A stretch of 36,303 nt of DNA from Klebsiella pneumoniae (GTDB taxonomy: Bacteria > Desulfobacterota > Binatia > Bin18), in the NCBI GenBank assembly GCA_945865755.1, contig CAMBFS010000020.1:1-36303 (forward strand). The letters run 5' to 3'. The position numbers and the translations under genes were made by a program. The notes under the pieces are model-generated. The model was not told the origin of the DNA. It saw only the letters and a list, made by a program, of their open reading frames with translations, and ran no database searches. This document shows, one piece after another, positions 1 through 9,609 of the stretch (position 1 is its first letter; every line of letters begins with the position of its first letter).

Positions 1-199
1 GGCTGTTATCGTACGAACCTTTGATTATTCTGCTGAGAAAACTGCTTGTTGCTTTCTGGGTGTGGCAAAATAATTTTCGTGCTGGGCGAAATCGGCGAAG
101 AAGCCTAATAAATTCAGTAACTTGAAATAAGTGTCCTGACATCAGGTCAACGACCGGCTGTATACGCCGCCGCCCAAGAAAAACTCCTGATGCCGCCTG

Positions 200-1333
200 A
201 TGCCATTCGCGATTGAGACCTGGCAAGCCCGCTACCGGGTCGCCATTATCGGCGGTGGTCCGGCGGGTAGCGCCTGCGCACTGGCGTTGGCGCGACACGG
301 CGTGTCCGACGTCGTGATGATTGAAGCGGGCGACTATCAGCGCTTTCGCATCGGCGAAAGCCTTCCGCCGGAGAGTCGGCGGTTGTTGCAAGCCTTGGGC
401 ATTGAGCGAGAGTTCTTGGAGCAAGGCCATGCCCCGTGTTACGGCAGTTGTTCGTACTGGGGCAGCGAGGTGCGGGGCTATAACGACAGCCTAATGAATC
501 CGCTCGGTCATGGCTGGCATCTGGACCGGTGCCGATTTGACCGCTTCTTGGCGAGCCAGGCGCACGCGCGTGGGGTCCAGGTACAGACGGGTGCGACCCT
601 GACCCACTCGGCACCGGAGGCCAACGGTTTCGCGCTCGACATCCAGCTTGCCACCCCCCAGGAGCGGCGCATGCTGCGTATCCATGCTGACCAGGTGGTG
701 GATGCCAGCGGCACGCGCGCCGTGTTCGCGCGTCAGCGAGGCAGTCTGAAACAGGGGAGCTATCCCTTGATCTGCTTAGCGGCGCGGTTGGCGCTCCGTG
801 AGACCGCGCACCCATCAAGCCTGACCTCTCTGGAAGCGGTTGAGCAGGGTTGGTGGTATGGCGCTTCTTTGCCGGATGCCCAGTTATTGCTGGCTTTCTA
901 TAGCGATGCCGCCAGCATCAGGGCTGGCCAATTCCAGAAGAGCGAGCAGTGGCGGGGTTTGTTGGCCGCGACCCGCCACACCGCGGCACTGGCGGAGCAT
1001 GCGCAACCACCAACCGGCGGTATTGCGAGCTTCCCGGCGCCGTCGTATTGCCTGGACCAGGTTGGCGGGCACGGGTGGCTGGCCATCGGCGACGCGGCCT
1101 CGGCTTATGATCCCATCACCGCGCAGGGGATCTGTAAGGCGCTGGCCAATGGCTGGATGGCCGCCGAGGTCATTCATGCTCAATCTGGTCCGGCTCGTTA
1201 TGCGCAGGCGGTGCAAGCGGCATATCAAGACTATCTGGCGCTACGGCGCTATTGGTATGGCCTGGAGCAGCGGTGGCCTCACGCCTCGTTTTGGAGAAAA
1301 TTTCATGCCAAGCCTGACCGTGCCACTTTCTGA
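200..1333 (+). CDS. FAD-dependent oxidoreductase of the tryptophan-halogenase/monooxygenase superfamily
   Basis: A 377-residue soluble flavoprotein. Residues 14-24 carry the Rossmann FAD motif (IIGGGPAGSA), and GDAASAYDPITAQGI near residue 297 is the second FAD contact typical of group A monooxygenases and flavin halogenases. The halogenase signature WxWxIP is absent; the equivalent stretch reads GWWYGASLP, as in non-halogenating relatives. It is therefore better called an NAD(P)/FAD-dependent oxidoreductase that may hydroxylate or oxidise a small molecule or a protein-bound side chain; the substrate is unknown. The start is the first ATG in frame that keeps the FAD motif at the usual distance; no good ribosome site is visible before it. 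It stands alone, with a tRNA gene on the opposite strand downstream. Bases 1-199 before it show no convincing gene. Confidence 0.8.
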   Translation: MPFAIETWQARYRVAIIGGGPAGSACALALARHGVSDVVMIEAGDYQRFRIGESLPPESRRLLQALGIEREFLEQGHAPCYGSCSYWGSEVRGYNDSLMNPLGHGWHLDRCRFDRFLASQAHARGVQVQTGATLTHSAPEANGFALDIQLATPQERRMLRIHADQVVDASGTRAVFARQRGSLKQGSYPLICLAARLALRETAHPSSLTSLEAVEQGWWYGASLPDAQLLLAFYSDAASIRAGQFQKSEQWRGLLAATRHTAALAEHAQPPTGGIASFPAPSYCLDQVGGHGWLAIGDAASAYDPITAQGICKALANGWMAAEVIHAQSGPARYAQAVQAAYQDYLALRRYWYGLEQRWPHASFWRKFHAKPDRATF

Positions 1334-1473
1334 TTTGGTATGGGTTCCTCTCATCAGTCGCGGCGGTTTTACCGAGAGCAAAAGAAACGTTCGGTCTGTG
1401 GAATGAAATTGGTTCACTGTTGGCAGGATGAGCGCGAAAAGGGCTCCAATGCGGCACCCGTCAAATTTGGGTG

Positions 1474-1502
1474 GCAAAATCCGCAAGTTGTTGGTATTGC
1501 GG
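1474..1502 (-). terminator. possible terminator downstream of tRNA-Ala
   Basis: Six-base arms CCGCAA and TTGCGG pair around a 10-base loop about 10 bases beyond the 3' end of the tRNA. On the minus strand they are followed by ATTTTG, a short T run. The stem is short, so the call is tentative. Nothing else is seen between 1334 and 1511. Confidence 0.35.
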
Positions 1503-1511
1503 GAAAGAAAA

Positions 1512-1585
<74 letters not shown>

Positions 1586-1676
1586 TAGGACAAATCAAAA
1601 GGCGGGAAAGATCGGAAAGGACTTCGGCGACGAAGTGCGGCGACTGTACCAGCCGTGTCCGTACTTTGCAAGGGAA

Positions 1677-3170
1677 CTAGATGAGCCCCACCTGCAACGT
1701 GGTGAGCACGGACCGGAGACCGAGGTCGTCGTATTGCGCGTTGATGTTGGAGCGGAACACGAAGTGAATCATCCCATCCTCGGCATGCGCTTCTGGTGGT
1801 GGGTTCTCATCCCAGGCCCCGTTTTCGCACGCTTTCAGTAACGCGGAATCAATAGCGTAACTGCCTGACCGCGTCTGAATCACCAACCCTTTCAGTGTTC
1901 CCTTCTCATCAAGCTTGGCCTCAATCGTGGACATCTCGCGGGCCGCGACTACATCGTTAATGTTCAGATTCTTGCGTTGCAAAATGATGAGATGCTGAAA
2001 AACCCGCAACGCGACGCGACGCACAAACGGAGCAAATCGATGCGCTTTGGTGTTCAGGAATGTTAGGTTTCCTTGCTCAATATCCGGGAGGTCATCCGGC
2101 GTGCCGGCATCACCGGGCATGGAAAACAGATTGGGCGCGGGCGACGGCGCCATGGCCACGATGTCGCTCCCGCTCGGTGGCTGCCGCGATTTTTCTTCTT
2201 TCTCGCGATTTTTTTCCGCTTCCTGAATCCATCCTTGGGACAGTAGTTCCTCGGGTCGCACGAACAATTGCGGCGCGCGTTTGGCGGCGTCGGCAGCTAC
2301 AGGAGCTTGGCGTTTCGCTTGCGCGGTGTCGCCAGTTCGGCTTTCCGGTAAGCGCTCCATCTCTTTGTCAATCGACCGCTGAGGGCGCGTTGGGGCTTCC
2401 GGTTCTGGCCGTTTCATCGCGAGCGGTCCCGGCGGCTTCGACTGCGCGGCCTCTTTTTCTTCGAGCGGTTGCGCCCTTTCCACGCGTTTCGCTTGCTGTG
2501 TGGGGGGCGTCAGAGGCGCGGATTTCTTGGCGACGAGTGGGGGCTTCTCCGTTGCTTTCTCGGTGAGCGCGACGGGCTCCTTGGGCCGCTCTTGCGATTT
2601 TGTCACGGTGGCTTCCTTGCTCGACGGGCGTGGAAAACCACGGGCCACCGTCTCCTTTTGCGTGGCGCTATTCCGGTCGCTCAGGAGGCGGGTTTTCTCC
2701 GGGACTTGATCGTTAGTCTGTTCCGATGGACTCACTATCTGTTCGGGCAGTTGCTCACGCGCCTTTGGCTCTGGTGGCGGTGGTGGCTTTTCTTGTTCGT
2801 GTGGTTTGGGTTTTTCGTGCACAACAGGGGGCGGTGGCGGTTCTTGGGCCTGTGGTTGTGGTTGTTCTTGCACGACTGGTGGCGGTGGCGGAGGTGGAGT
2901 CACTTTGGCGACTGCTCGTGGTGGTGGCGTGGGCTTCGGCGCGGACTCTGGCAGTAATTCCACTTCCGTGAGAACCTCGCGCGGGGTCTCATCGAATGAT
3001 TTGTGTTGCATAACCGGGAGGAGCAGCACCACGAGGATATGCAAGGCGAATGAAACAATCAGAAACATCGCGAGGGGATCGCGGTGTTTCTGGGGATCAG
3101 GTGCGGTGATAGCCTGTGACATCGGCGGCATTCTAGCGAGTGGATGGAGGAGCCGCAAGAAAGTCCGCAT
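1677..3170 (-). CDS. proline-rich TonB/TolA-like energy transducer
   Basis: A 497-residue inner-membrane protein. After a short cytoplasmic N-terminus, one hydrophobic segment (about residues 33-55) anchors it. A very long Pro/Lys/Glu/Gln-rich arm (about 60-330) contains runs such as PPPPPPP and many KP/EP repeats, enough to span the periplasm. The C-terminal 110 residues resemble the TonB C-terminal fold ([27 protein letters not shown]). TonB-family proteins pass proton-motive energy from ExbBD or TolQR to the outer membrane; no exbB/exbD lies in the window. The start at 3170 has a weak AGGG site, and ATGs at 3131 and 3122 (MPPMSQ, MSQ) are alternatives. It is divergent from tatA, with start codons about 50 bases apart. 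Long open frames on the opposite strand here are by-products of the Pro-rich composition. Confidence 0.75.
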   Translation of the reverse strand: MRTFLRLLHPLARMPPMSQAITAPDPQKHRDPLAMFLIVSFALHILVVLLLPVMQHKSFDETPREVLTEVELLPESAPKPTPPPRAVAKVTPPPPPPPVVQEQPQPQAQEPPPPPVVHEKPKPHEQEKPPPPPEPKAREQLPEQIVSPSEQTNDQVPEKTRLLSDRNSATQKETVARGFPRPSSKEATVTKSQERPKEPVALTEKATEKPPLVAKKSAPLTPPTQQAKRVERAQPLEEKEAAQSKPPGPLAMKRPEPEAPTRPQRSIDKEMERLPESRTGDTAQAKRQAPVAADAAKRAPQLFVRPEELLSQGWIQEAEKNREKEEKSRQPPSGSDIVAMAPSPAPNLFSMPGDAGTPDDLPDIEQGNLTFLNTKAHRFAPFVRRVALRVFQHLIILQRKNLNINDVVAAREMSTIEAKLDEKGTLKGLVIQTRSGSYAIDSALLKACENGAWDENPPPEAHAEDGMIHFVFRSNINAQYDDLGLRSVLTTLQVGLI

Positions 3171-3223
3171 ACGAGCACCCTGCCTTGCCTGAGCAGCGGA
3201 AAAAGGAATATAGTCCGGCCACT

Positions 3224-3421
3224 ATGTTTGGATTTGGCATTGGCGAACTAATTCTCATTCTGCTGATTGTGCTCGTCGTCTTTGGCGCGAACAAACTCCC
3301 CGGCATCGGTGATGGACTCGGCAAAGGCATCCTGAATTTCCGTAAGGCGATCAAGAGTCCTGATTCCATTGATGTGACCCCGGAGAAAAAAGCCGACGAG
3401 CAGACGAACGAGAAGCGTTAG
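3224..3421 (+). CDS. tatA: Sec-independent translocase subunit TatA/TatE
   Basis: A 65-residue protein beginning [14 protein letters not shown] single N-terminal membrane helix is followed by the hinge and amphipathic helix ([18 protein letters not shown]), then a charged tail ([12 protein letters not shown]). This is the standard TatA/E plan: it oligomerises to form the pore for folded, twin-arginine-signalled proteins. The length and FG-x-N-KLP hinge fit TatA/E rather than the longer TatB. A longer frame begins upstream at 3140, but the family N-terminus fixes the start at 3224; the ribosome site is weak. Its stop codon overlaps the stop of the convergent DUF3426 gene (shared bases TTAG at 3418-3421). 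No tatB or tatC is nearby. Confidence 0.9.
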   Translation: MFGFGIGELILILLIVLVVFGANKLPGIGDGLGKGILNFRKAIKSPDSIDVTPEKKADEQTNEKR

Positions 3422-4479
3422 CTCGACGTGCGGAACTGCACGGCCAGCACTCGCCCCCCAAGTTCAGCGACGGTCGCGGGGGGATTCATAAAGACAATCA
3501 GAAAATTGATGGATTGCCCGCTGGCGACGGAAAACTGTTTCGGCGGCGCGAGGTGTTGCAGAATGCCAATCTCGCGGGTCGTGAGATTGGGGAGCGTCTC
3601 GACTGGCGTTTCCGTGCCACAAAAGGTCTGTTGCTGAGAGAGCCCCTTGCCCGTGGTGTCATACAGCGTGCCTTCAATCTGAATGACCGAGGCGGGAACC
3701 GGAGCGGTGTTCGTGGCTTTGCCAGCAATGGCCAGGATTCGCTTACTATCCTTGGTGACCGCGAGGCTGCTCTTGAGGTCCGACAGCACGATATGCTGCG
3801 CGGAAAACTGGCTCGCGATGAAGCGTGGGCCGATCAACGGTAGGCGCGCCAGGACAGCCTCAGTGCTCTCAATGTTCAGACGGCCATAGAGACCCAAGAA
3901 CGCGTAGCCCAGCAGCAGACTGCCCAAGAACGCGAAAATGACCTTGAGTGAGAGCGTGGGTTCCTCGACGGGCTGAACCTGCTTACCAGAAGGGGCGGGT
4001 TCTCGTGGTGGAGGTTCCGACCTCGTGTAAATGCGGGGTTTGGTCGGAGGAGGAACCGGCGGCTTTCCTTCCTTTTCCTCTTCTTCTCCCGTCAGGGAAA
4101 ACCCCTCTTCCTCATCCTCGAAGAAGTCGGATAGGGGCTGAACAGTCGGCTGCACGGGAGGGGCCGAGACAGGCACCCTGGTTTGGGGTGGCGGGCTGAG
4201 CGCTTTGGTCTGAGCCAGTGGAATTGGCGCGATTTGATGCGGCACTGGCAGCGGCACTCCGAATGGTTCGTCTTGGTCCGCGTCGTCGTCGGCTCGAAGA
4301 ATGTCCACGGGCAAATGACCTTCGGGCTCTGACCGTGGGTCGACATTGAACAATTCCGGCGCGCATGGAAAAACCTCGCGACAGCGGTCCTGGGTACACT
4401 CAAAGAGAGTGCTCTCGTTGAGTGTCGCGGAATCGTTGATGCGGTAACAGGTGTGACAAGCGGGACATTCGACAATCAC
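3418..4479 (-). CDS. zinc-ribbon DUF3426 membrane protein
   Basis: A 353-residue protein. The N-terminus is an MJ0042-type zinc ribbon (CPACHTCY near residues 5-12, then CTQDRC at about 28-33) that normally opens DUF3426 proteins. A Pro/Glu-rich linker (about 60-185) follows, then one membrane helix ([20 protein letters not shown], about 184-203) and a C-terminal extracytoplasmic beta-rich domain ([31 protein letters not shown]) characteristic of DUF3426. The function of the family is not established. The start is GTG at 4479, preceded by GAGGAG at a suitable distance. It diverges from plsC and converges on tatA, with overlapping stop codons. Confidence 0.8.
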   Translation of the reverse strand: MIVECPACHTCYRINDSATLNESTLFECTQDRCREVFPCAPELFNVDPRSEPEGHLPVDILRADDDADQDEPFGVPLPVPHQIAPIPLAQTKALSPPPQTRVPVSAPPVQPTVQPLSDFFEDEEEGFSLTGEEEEKEGKPPVPPPTKPRIYTRSEPPPREPAPSGKQVQPVEEPTLSLKVIFAFLGSLLLGYAFLGLYGRLNIESTEAVLARLPLIGPRFIASQFSAQHIVLSDLKSSLAVTKDSKRILAIAGKATNTAPVPASVIQIEGTLYDTTGKGLSQQQTFCGTETPVETLPNLTTREIGILQHLAPPKQFSVASGQSINFLIVFMNPPATVAELGGRVLAVQFRTSS

Positions 4480-4536
4480 GTGCGGCTCCTCATTCGGCGA
4501 CGAATTGTAGGGAGAAGTGGAGAAAAATCAACCTTG

Positions 4537-4566
4537 TTGACGATAACGCTAAAGGAAAACTATAAT
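4537..4566 (+). promoter_or_regulatory. sigma70-type promoter of the plsC-rnj operon
   Basis: TTGACG at 4537-4542 and a perfect TATAAT at 4561-4566 are separated by 18 bases. The predicted transcript start near 4573 lies only about 9 bases before the GTG at 4582. The promoter therefore rules out the longer plsC frame that opens at 4453 and implies a nearly leaderless message. Confidence 0.65.
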
Positions 4567-4581
4567 GCGCCCACTCTTTCC

Positions 4582-5403
4582 GTGAAACAGGAACCGCATT
4601 TGCCGCGTTGGTACTTCCCCATTGTCCTCCTCCGAATCATTCTGGTCGCGCTGCTGACGCTCGTGTGGTCAGTGCCGGTGCTGATCTTTTCGTTCTTCGA
4701 CCCCCATGCCGAACGGTCCGCGCAACTGATCCGCTTCTGGGCGCGTTGCGTGCTGTGGGTGTGTGGCATCACGATTACAGTCCAGGGGCGCGAACAGCTC
4801 GACCCGACCCGCGCCTATCTGTTCATGGCGAACCATCAAAGCAACGTCGATATTCCGGTGCTGATGGCGGCCTTCGCGCATCTCCAGGTGCGCTGGGTGT
4901 CCAAACAAGAAGTGCGCAAAGTGCCGGTGATTGGCATTTGCATGGCGCGCACCCATCAAGTGCTGGTGGACCGCGACAGTCCGACGCAAGCGATCTCGGT
5001 CATCCGTCGTGTGCGGGCGCTGCTGACCGATGGCATTTCCGTCATCTTTTTTCCCGAAGGGACCCGCACCCGTGACGGCCATCTGCAAGCCTTCAAACCC
5101 GGTGGGTTTGTCGTGGCGCTTGAATCCCGGGTGCCGGTGGTGCCAATCACCCTCAATGGCAGTCGCGCGATTTGGGCACCCGGCGGCTTTGACTTACGAC
5201 CAGGGACCGTGACGGTCGAGTTTAGTGAACCGATCATGGTTGACCCTCAGCTTTCCAAACGAGCCGCGCGCGAGTGGTTGTCGGCGCAAGTGCACAAGGC
5301 GATGGTGGCCCGTCTCCACGAGACGCCTGTCCCTCCCCCTTCGTCGGTGAATGTCTCGCCGGTCGCGGTGTCAACATCGGCTTCGGAGCATCCCTCTTCA
5401 TGA
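4582..5403 (+). CDS. plsC: 1-acyl-sn-glycerol-3-phosphate acyltransferase
   Basis: Transfers an acyl chain to lysophosphatidic acid to give phosphatidic acid, the second acylation of phospholipid synthesis, at the inner membrane. From GTG 4582 the protein has 273 residues. An N-terminal membrane helix lies at about 11-38, the catalytic H(x4)D motif NHQSNVD at 84-90, and the glycerophosphate-binding FPEGTRTRDG at 157-166. Length and spacing are normal for PlsC. The frame is open back to 4453, but that would overlap the divergent DUF3426 gene and the TTGACG/TATAAT promoter, so the GTG is preferred although no Shine-Dalgarno site precedes it. Its TGA overlaps the ATG of rnj (ATGA, 5400-5403), so the two are translationally coupled. 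Confidence 0.88.
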   Translation: MKQEPHLPRWYFPIVLLRIILVALLTLVWSVPVLIFSFFDPHAERSAQLIRFWARCVLWVCGITITVQGREQLDPTRAYLFMANHQSNVDIPVLMAAFAHLQVRWVSKQEVRKVPVIGICMARTHQVLVDRDSPTQAISVIRRVRALLTDGISVIFFPEGTRTRDGHLQAFKPGGFVVALESRVPVVPITLNGSRAIWAPGGFDLRPGTVTVEFSEPIMVDPQLSKRAAREWLSAQVHKAMVARLHETPVPPPSSVNVSPVAVSTSASEHPSS

Positions 5404-7067
5404 ATCACGGTACAATACGCATTGTCCCTCTTGGGGGACTCGGAGAAATTGGTCTCAACTTCATGCTCGTCGAATACTGGCCCGAAGGGGACGAGGACCC
5501 GGTCGCCATCGCGATTGATTGCGGGCTGATGTTCCCCGAACGCGAAATGCTGGGGATCGACATCGTCATCCCCGACTTCACTTATTTACGCGAAAAGAAC
5601 CATCTCCAAGCGGTCGTGTTCACCCACGGGCACGAGGACCACATTGGCGCCTTGCCGTATCTGTTGCGCGAATTCAACGTCCCGGTCTATGGCACGCCCT
5701 TCACACTCGGTTTGTTACACGACAAGCTGACCGAGCATAACCTGCTCGCGAAGACCGCGCTGCACGAGTTTCGCCCACGTCAGACGTGGACCGTGGGGCC
5801 CTTCACGCTCGAAGGCATTCATGTCACGCACAGCATCGTTGACGCGGTGGCGCTGGCGATTGGCACGCCCTTGGGGACGATTCTGCACACCGGGGATTTC
5901 AAGCTCGATCATACGCCGATTGATAATCGTCAGTCGGACCTGGCCCGCTTCGCCGAGTTAGGCACGGAAGGCGTGCTCTTACTGTTGGCGGACTCGACCA
6001 ATGTGGATCGGCCTGGGACCACGCCCTCCGAGCGGTCGGTGACCCGGCCCATCGAAGACATCATGTCGCACGCACAGGGGAAGGTCCTCGTGGCGACCTT
6101 CGCCTCGCATGTGCATCGCATTCGCCAGGTGATTGATATCTCGCGGAAACAAGGGCGCGCGGTTGGCGTGGTCGGCAAAAGTCTCATCGGCAATATCGAA
6201 GTGGCGCGGGAGACTGGTCACCTCAAGATCGCGCCGGACTTGCTCCTGGAGGTCAACAAGATCGCCGGGCGAGATCCCAAGACCCTGACCTTGTTGACAA
6301 CTGGCTCACAGGGGGAACCGTTATCCGCGCTGGCCCGCATCGCCTCAGGGTCCCATCCGCATGTCAAACTTGGACCTGGGGATACGGTGATCCTGTCGTC
6401 TCGCGTGATTCCGGGGAACGAGCGCACGATCTCACGGTTGCTCGACCATCTGTATCGACGTGGAGCCGAGGTGTATTACGAGGCGCTGGCGTGCGTGCAT
6501 GTCTCTGGTCATGCCAGCCGCGAGGAATTGCAATTGATGATGAATCTCGTGCGGCCTCAGTTCTTCGTGCCGATTCACGGGGAGTATCGTCATCTGGTCC
6601 GCCATTGCGCGTTGGCGCGAGAAGTGGGAGTCGATCCCGCCGGGGTTTTTCTCCTGGAAGATGGGAAGGTATTGGAGATTTCCGACAGCGGCGCGCGGAT
6701 CACGGAGTCCGTGCGGGCTGGACGAGTCTTTGTCGATGGGCTAGGTGGTGTGGAAGAAGAAGTGCTCCGCGACCGACGACACATGGCCGAAGATGGGCTA
6801 GTGGTCGCCATCGTGGGGATTGAACAGCAGACCGGCGAGTTGTTGTCGGGGCCGGATTTGCTGTCTCGCGGGTTCCTGGCCTCGACGAATGGCGAGGGGC
6901 TTGAAGCGGCGAAAGAGGCGATTCGTGCGACACTCAACGAGCTGCCACGAGAGTCGCGGATGGATGTGGGAGTGGTCAAGGAGCAGGTGCGGTTGAGCCT
7001 GCGGCGCTATTTTCGCCGCACTCTTGGCCGACGCCCGGTGGTCTTGCCCTTCGTGATGGAGATGTGA
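5400..7067 (+). CDS. rnj: ribonuclease J
   Basis: A metallo-beta-lactamase/beta-CASP ribonuclease, 555 residues, with endonuclease and 5'-3' exonuclease activity in mRNA decay and rRNA maturation. The zinc site HGHEDH is at 76-81, HTGDFKLDH near 163-171 is the next metal motif, and CVHVSGHASREEL near 364 is the beta-CASP His motif. ADSTNVDRPG is the RNase J-type loop after the lactamase core. The C-terminal domain is present, so it is full length. The frame extends back to 5274 inside plsC, but MNHGTIRIVPLGGLGEIG at 5400 is the family start. It overlaps plsC by 4 bases, and ftsK follows after 42 bases. Confidence 0.93.
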   Translation: MNHGTIRIVPLGGLGEIGLNFMLVEYWPEGDEDPVAIAIDCGLMFPEREMLGIDIVIPDFTYLREKNHLQAVVFTHGHEDHIGALPYLLREFNVPVYGTPFTLGLLHDKLTEHNLLAKTALHEFRPRQTWTVGPFTLEGIHVTHSIVDAVALAIGTPLGTILHTGDFKLDHTPIDNRQSDLARFAELGTEGVLLLLADSTNVDRPGTTPSERSVTRPIEDIMSHAQGKVLVATFASHVHRIRQVIDISRKQGRAVGVVGKSLIGNIEVARETGHLKIAPDLLLEVNKIAGRDPKTLTLLTTGSQGEPLSALARIASGSHPHVKLGPGDTVILSSRVIPGNERTISRLLDHLYRRGAEVYYEALACVHVSGHASREELQLMMNLVRPQFFVPIHGEYRHLVRHCALAREVGVDPAGVFLLEDGKVLEISDSGARITESVRAGRVFVDGLGGVEEEVLRDRRHMAEDGLVVAIVGIEQQTGELLSGPDLLSRGFLASTNGEGLEAAKEAIRATLNELPRESRMDVGVVKEQVRLSLRRYFRRTLGRRPVVLPFVMEM

Positions 7068-7109
7068 CGTGGTGTGATTGCGGCGTTATGTGGTGTGGAG
7101 GAGGCGGAT

Positions 7110-9500
7110 ATGGGGGCGGGGCGGAAACCGCAAGTAGAGGAGCAATCCTCGGGCGGTGAGGTTTTAGGAATTGTCACAATCGCGGCGGCGGTCTTTCTGA
7201 CGCTGGCGTTCTATTCATACCGGTCCGGGAACGCGGACCACAATCAAGTTGGTCTGATCGGTCATCTTTTGGCGGACCTCTTGTGTCAGGCCTTTGGGCG
7301 GGCCTGTTATCTGATTCCGCTGGGACAGGTGTATTTCGCTGGGGTGCTGTTGCGACTGTGGTCGTGTCCCGCGCCGCTGGTGCAAATGTGCGCGGGCACG
7401 GTGTTCCTCTTCGCGAGCGCGGCCTTTCTCGCGTTATGGGAAGACAGCGTCCCCATCGTCAAGGCTGGCGGCTGGATTGGGGGCTTTTTCGCGTTTCAGT
7501 TGCGTACCGGGCTGAATCGGCTCGGTGCCTACGTTTTTCTGCTGCCGGTGCTACTGATCTCGTTGCGGAGCGCGCTCCGGTTCTCGTTGCATAGCGCTGG
7601 CGCTGGCGTCGTGACTAGCGGGAAGTCCTCCCTGCTGTGGGCATGGACGACATCGAAGAAGATTGCTAGCCATCTTCCACGAGTCACGTTACCGCGCCTC
7701 ACGCTGCCGCGCCTGGCTTGGGAACATTCGTCGATGCCCGAACTGGAAGCGGAACCGGAATTCGTGCGTGCCAAACGGCCAACGCGGAAAGAGACAAGCG
7801 CGAAAAAAACGCCACTCCTTTTACGGCCCGAAGAAGACGACGAACCGGAAGTGTCGCGGCCACCGATTATCTTTAGCCAACCATCACCGGCACCCATTCC
7901 ACCAAAAGTAGAGCGGACGAAATCCGATACGACCAGGGCGGCGCTGGAACCCGCGCTCCCGAACGGGAAGCAGTACACGTTGCCACCGGTGTCGTTGCTC
8001 GACCCGCCGGTGCGACTCGCCGTCAGAGTCGATGAAGATGCGCTCCTCGCCAGCTCGCGCATTCTCGAAAGTAAGTTGGCCGACTTTGGCGTTGACGGCA
8101 AAGTGGTCGCGGTGCGTCCTGGGCCGGTGATCACGACCTACGAATATGAGCCAGCCGCCGGGGTAAAGGTCAATCGCGTGGTCTCGCTGGCGGATGATTT
8201 ACAGATGGCGCTCCGCGCGGTGTCGGTCCGTATTATCGCGCCTATTCCGGGAAAAGCGGTGGTGGGTATTGAAGTGTCGAATCCGCGCCGTGAGAAAGTG
8301 ATGCTCCGCGAAATTATTGAGAGCCAAGGGTTTCAAGACACGGAATCGCCGCTGACACTCGCGCTTGGCAAGGACACGGTTGGCAATCCGGTGGTCGCCG
8401 ACCTCGCGCGCATGCCCCATCTCTTGGTGGCGGGGGCAACCGGCACCGGAAAATCGGTTTCACTCAACGTGATGATTATGAGCATGTTGTATCGCGGGCT
8501 GCCGCGTGACGTGCGTTTCATTATGATTGATCCCAAGATGTTGGAGTTGTCGCTCTATGAGGACCTGCCGCATCAGCTCTCGCACGTGATCACCAACCCC
8601 AAGGAAGCTGGGGCCGCGCTGCAAGAAGTCGTGCGCCGCATGGAGTACCGCTATCACTTGTTGAAGGACAAAGGGGTGCGGAACATCGCCGCGTACAATC
8701 GTATTATTGATGCTGGCGCGCCCAATGCCAAAGGTATTATCAAATTGACCGAAGTCGTCGAAATTGGAGAAGAGGACGATGACACGCAGTCCAGACCCTC
8801 CGCGAAAACGACCCCGTTGGTCCACCAACGATTGCCCTACCTCGTGGTGATTGTGGACGAGTTAGCCGACCTCATGCTGACGGTCGGACGCGATATTGAA
8901 GAACCGATCACCCGGCTCGCGCAGATGGGACGCGCCGCGGGTATTCATCTCATCCTTGCCACCCAACGCCCCTCGGTCGATGTCATTACCGGCTTGATTA
9001 AAGCGAACTTCCCTGCCCGTGTGTCGTTCCAGGTTTCTTCGCGGATCGACTCCCGCACGATTCTCGACGCCATCGGCGCGGAGCGACTGCTGGGCGACGG
9101 CGATATGCTGTTCTTGCCACCTGGGAGTGCCAAGCCTCAGCGTATTCACGGGGCGTTTGTGTCCGAGCCGGAAATCCGCAAGGCGGTGGCCGCGATCAAG
9201 AAGCAAGGGAAACCGATCTATGACGCGGCGTTCGTGGCCGCATTGGAAAAGGCCCGCACGTCCAAATCCGCTGACGGAGTGGAGGAGGACGATCACGATG
9301 AGATGTACGAGCAGGCGCGAGATCTAGTGATGGAAAGCCGTCAAGCGTCGATCTCGTGGCTCCAACGGCGGCTGCGCGTTGGCTACAATCGCGCGGCGCG
9401 GATGATTGAGCGGATGGAGCGTGAAGGATTGATCGCGCCCTCGGCTGAAGCAGGGAAGCCACGTGAGGTGTTAGTGCGCGCGGCGAGTGGAGGGGAGTAG
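7110..9500 (+). CDS. ftsK: DNA translocase FtsK/SpoIIIE
   Basis: A septum-located ATPase that pumps chromosome termini during division. From ATG 7110 it has 796 residues. The first ~165 residues hold about four membrane helices (for example GIVTIAAAVFLTLAFYSY), then comes a short Pro/charged linker (about 200-310), shorter than in E. coli. The RecA-like motor has Walker A GATGTGKS near 442-449, Walker B VVIVDELADLM near 578, and the signature LATQRPSVDVITGLIKANFP. A C-terminal winged helix (gamma domain, QASISWLQRRLRVGYNRAARM) would read the orienting KOPS-type sequences. The start is chosen because GGAGGAGG at 7097-7104 sits at the right distance. ftsK-lolA order is conserved in many Gram-negatives. 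Confidence 0.93.
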   Translation: MGAGRKPQVEEQSSGGEVLGIVTIAAAVFLTLAFYSYRSGNADHNQVGLIGHLLADLLCQAFGRACYLIPLGQVYFAGVLLRLWSCPAPLVQMCAGTVFLFASAAFLALWEDSVPIVKAGGWIGGFFAFQLRTGLNRLGAYVFLLPVLLISLRSALRFSLHSAGAGVVTSGKSSLLWAWTTSKKIASHLPRVTLPRLTLPRLAWEHSSMPELEAEPEFVRAKRPTRKETSAKKTPLLLRPEEDDEPEVSRPPIIFSQPSPAPIPPKVERTKSDTTRAALEPALPNGKQYTLPPVSLLDPPVRLAVRVDEDALLASSRILESKLADFGVDGKVVAVRPGPVITTYEYEPAAGVKVNRVVSLADDLQMALRAVSVRIIAPIPGKAVVGIEVSNPRREKVMLREIIESQGFQDTESPLTLALGKDTVGNPVVADLARMPHLLVAGATGTGKSVSLNVMIMSMLYRGLPRDVRFIMIDPKMLELSLYEDLPHQLSHVITNPKEAGAALQEVVRRMEYRYHLLKDKGVRNIAAYNRIIDAGAPNAKGIIKLTEVVEIGEEDDDTQSRPSAKTTPLVHQRLPYLVVIVDELADLMLTVGRDIEEPITRLAQMGRAAGIHLILATQRPSVDVITGLIKANFPARVSFQVSSRIDSRTILDAIGAERLLGDGDMLFLPPGSAKPQRIHGAFVSEPEIRKAVAAIKKQGKPIYDAAFVAALEKARTSKSADGVEEDDHDEMYEQARDLVMESRQASISWLQRRLRVGYNRAARMIERMEREGLIAPSAEAGKPREVLVRAASGGE

Positions 9501-9558
9501 TCAGTAGTCAGCATGAAGAAAGTAGCCAGTAGTCAGTAGTCAGTAGTCAGTAGTCAGC
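9496..9558 (+). repeat. heptamer tandem repeat (AGTAGTC type)
   Basis: The gap between ftsK and lolA consists almost wholly of AGTAGTC/AGTCAGT units, interrupted by AGCATGA. The same motif recurs, mostly on the other strand, at 33417-33486. No terminator-like hairpin is visible. Confidence 0.85.
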
Positions 9559-9609
9559 ATGAGGAAGGGGAGTGCCTTTTCCCTCGCTCCTGTGTTTATA
9601 GTCAGCACT

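Noticed and set aside
1-199. 3' end of an upstream gene (frame ending GEIGEEA before TAA at about 107-109)
   Set aside because: The open stretch is only about two dozen codons and shows no family pattern.
200-1333. Flavin-dependent tryptophan halogenase
   Set aside because: The WxWxIP motif is missing, so only the broader flavoprotein family is supported.
840-1406. 188-codon plus-strand frame overlapping the first flavoprotein
   Set aside because: The overlapping frame has the FAD motifs; this one is rich in Arg/Ser/Pro without pattern.
2469-2957. Long plus-strand open frames opposite the TonB-like gene
   Set aside because: They encode Gly/Trp/Arg-rich low-complexity sequence created by the Pro-rich codons on the other strand.
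9496-9558. CRISPR array
   Set aside because: Units are 7 bases with no spacers; the same holds for the arrays at 15334 and 33417.
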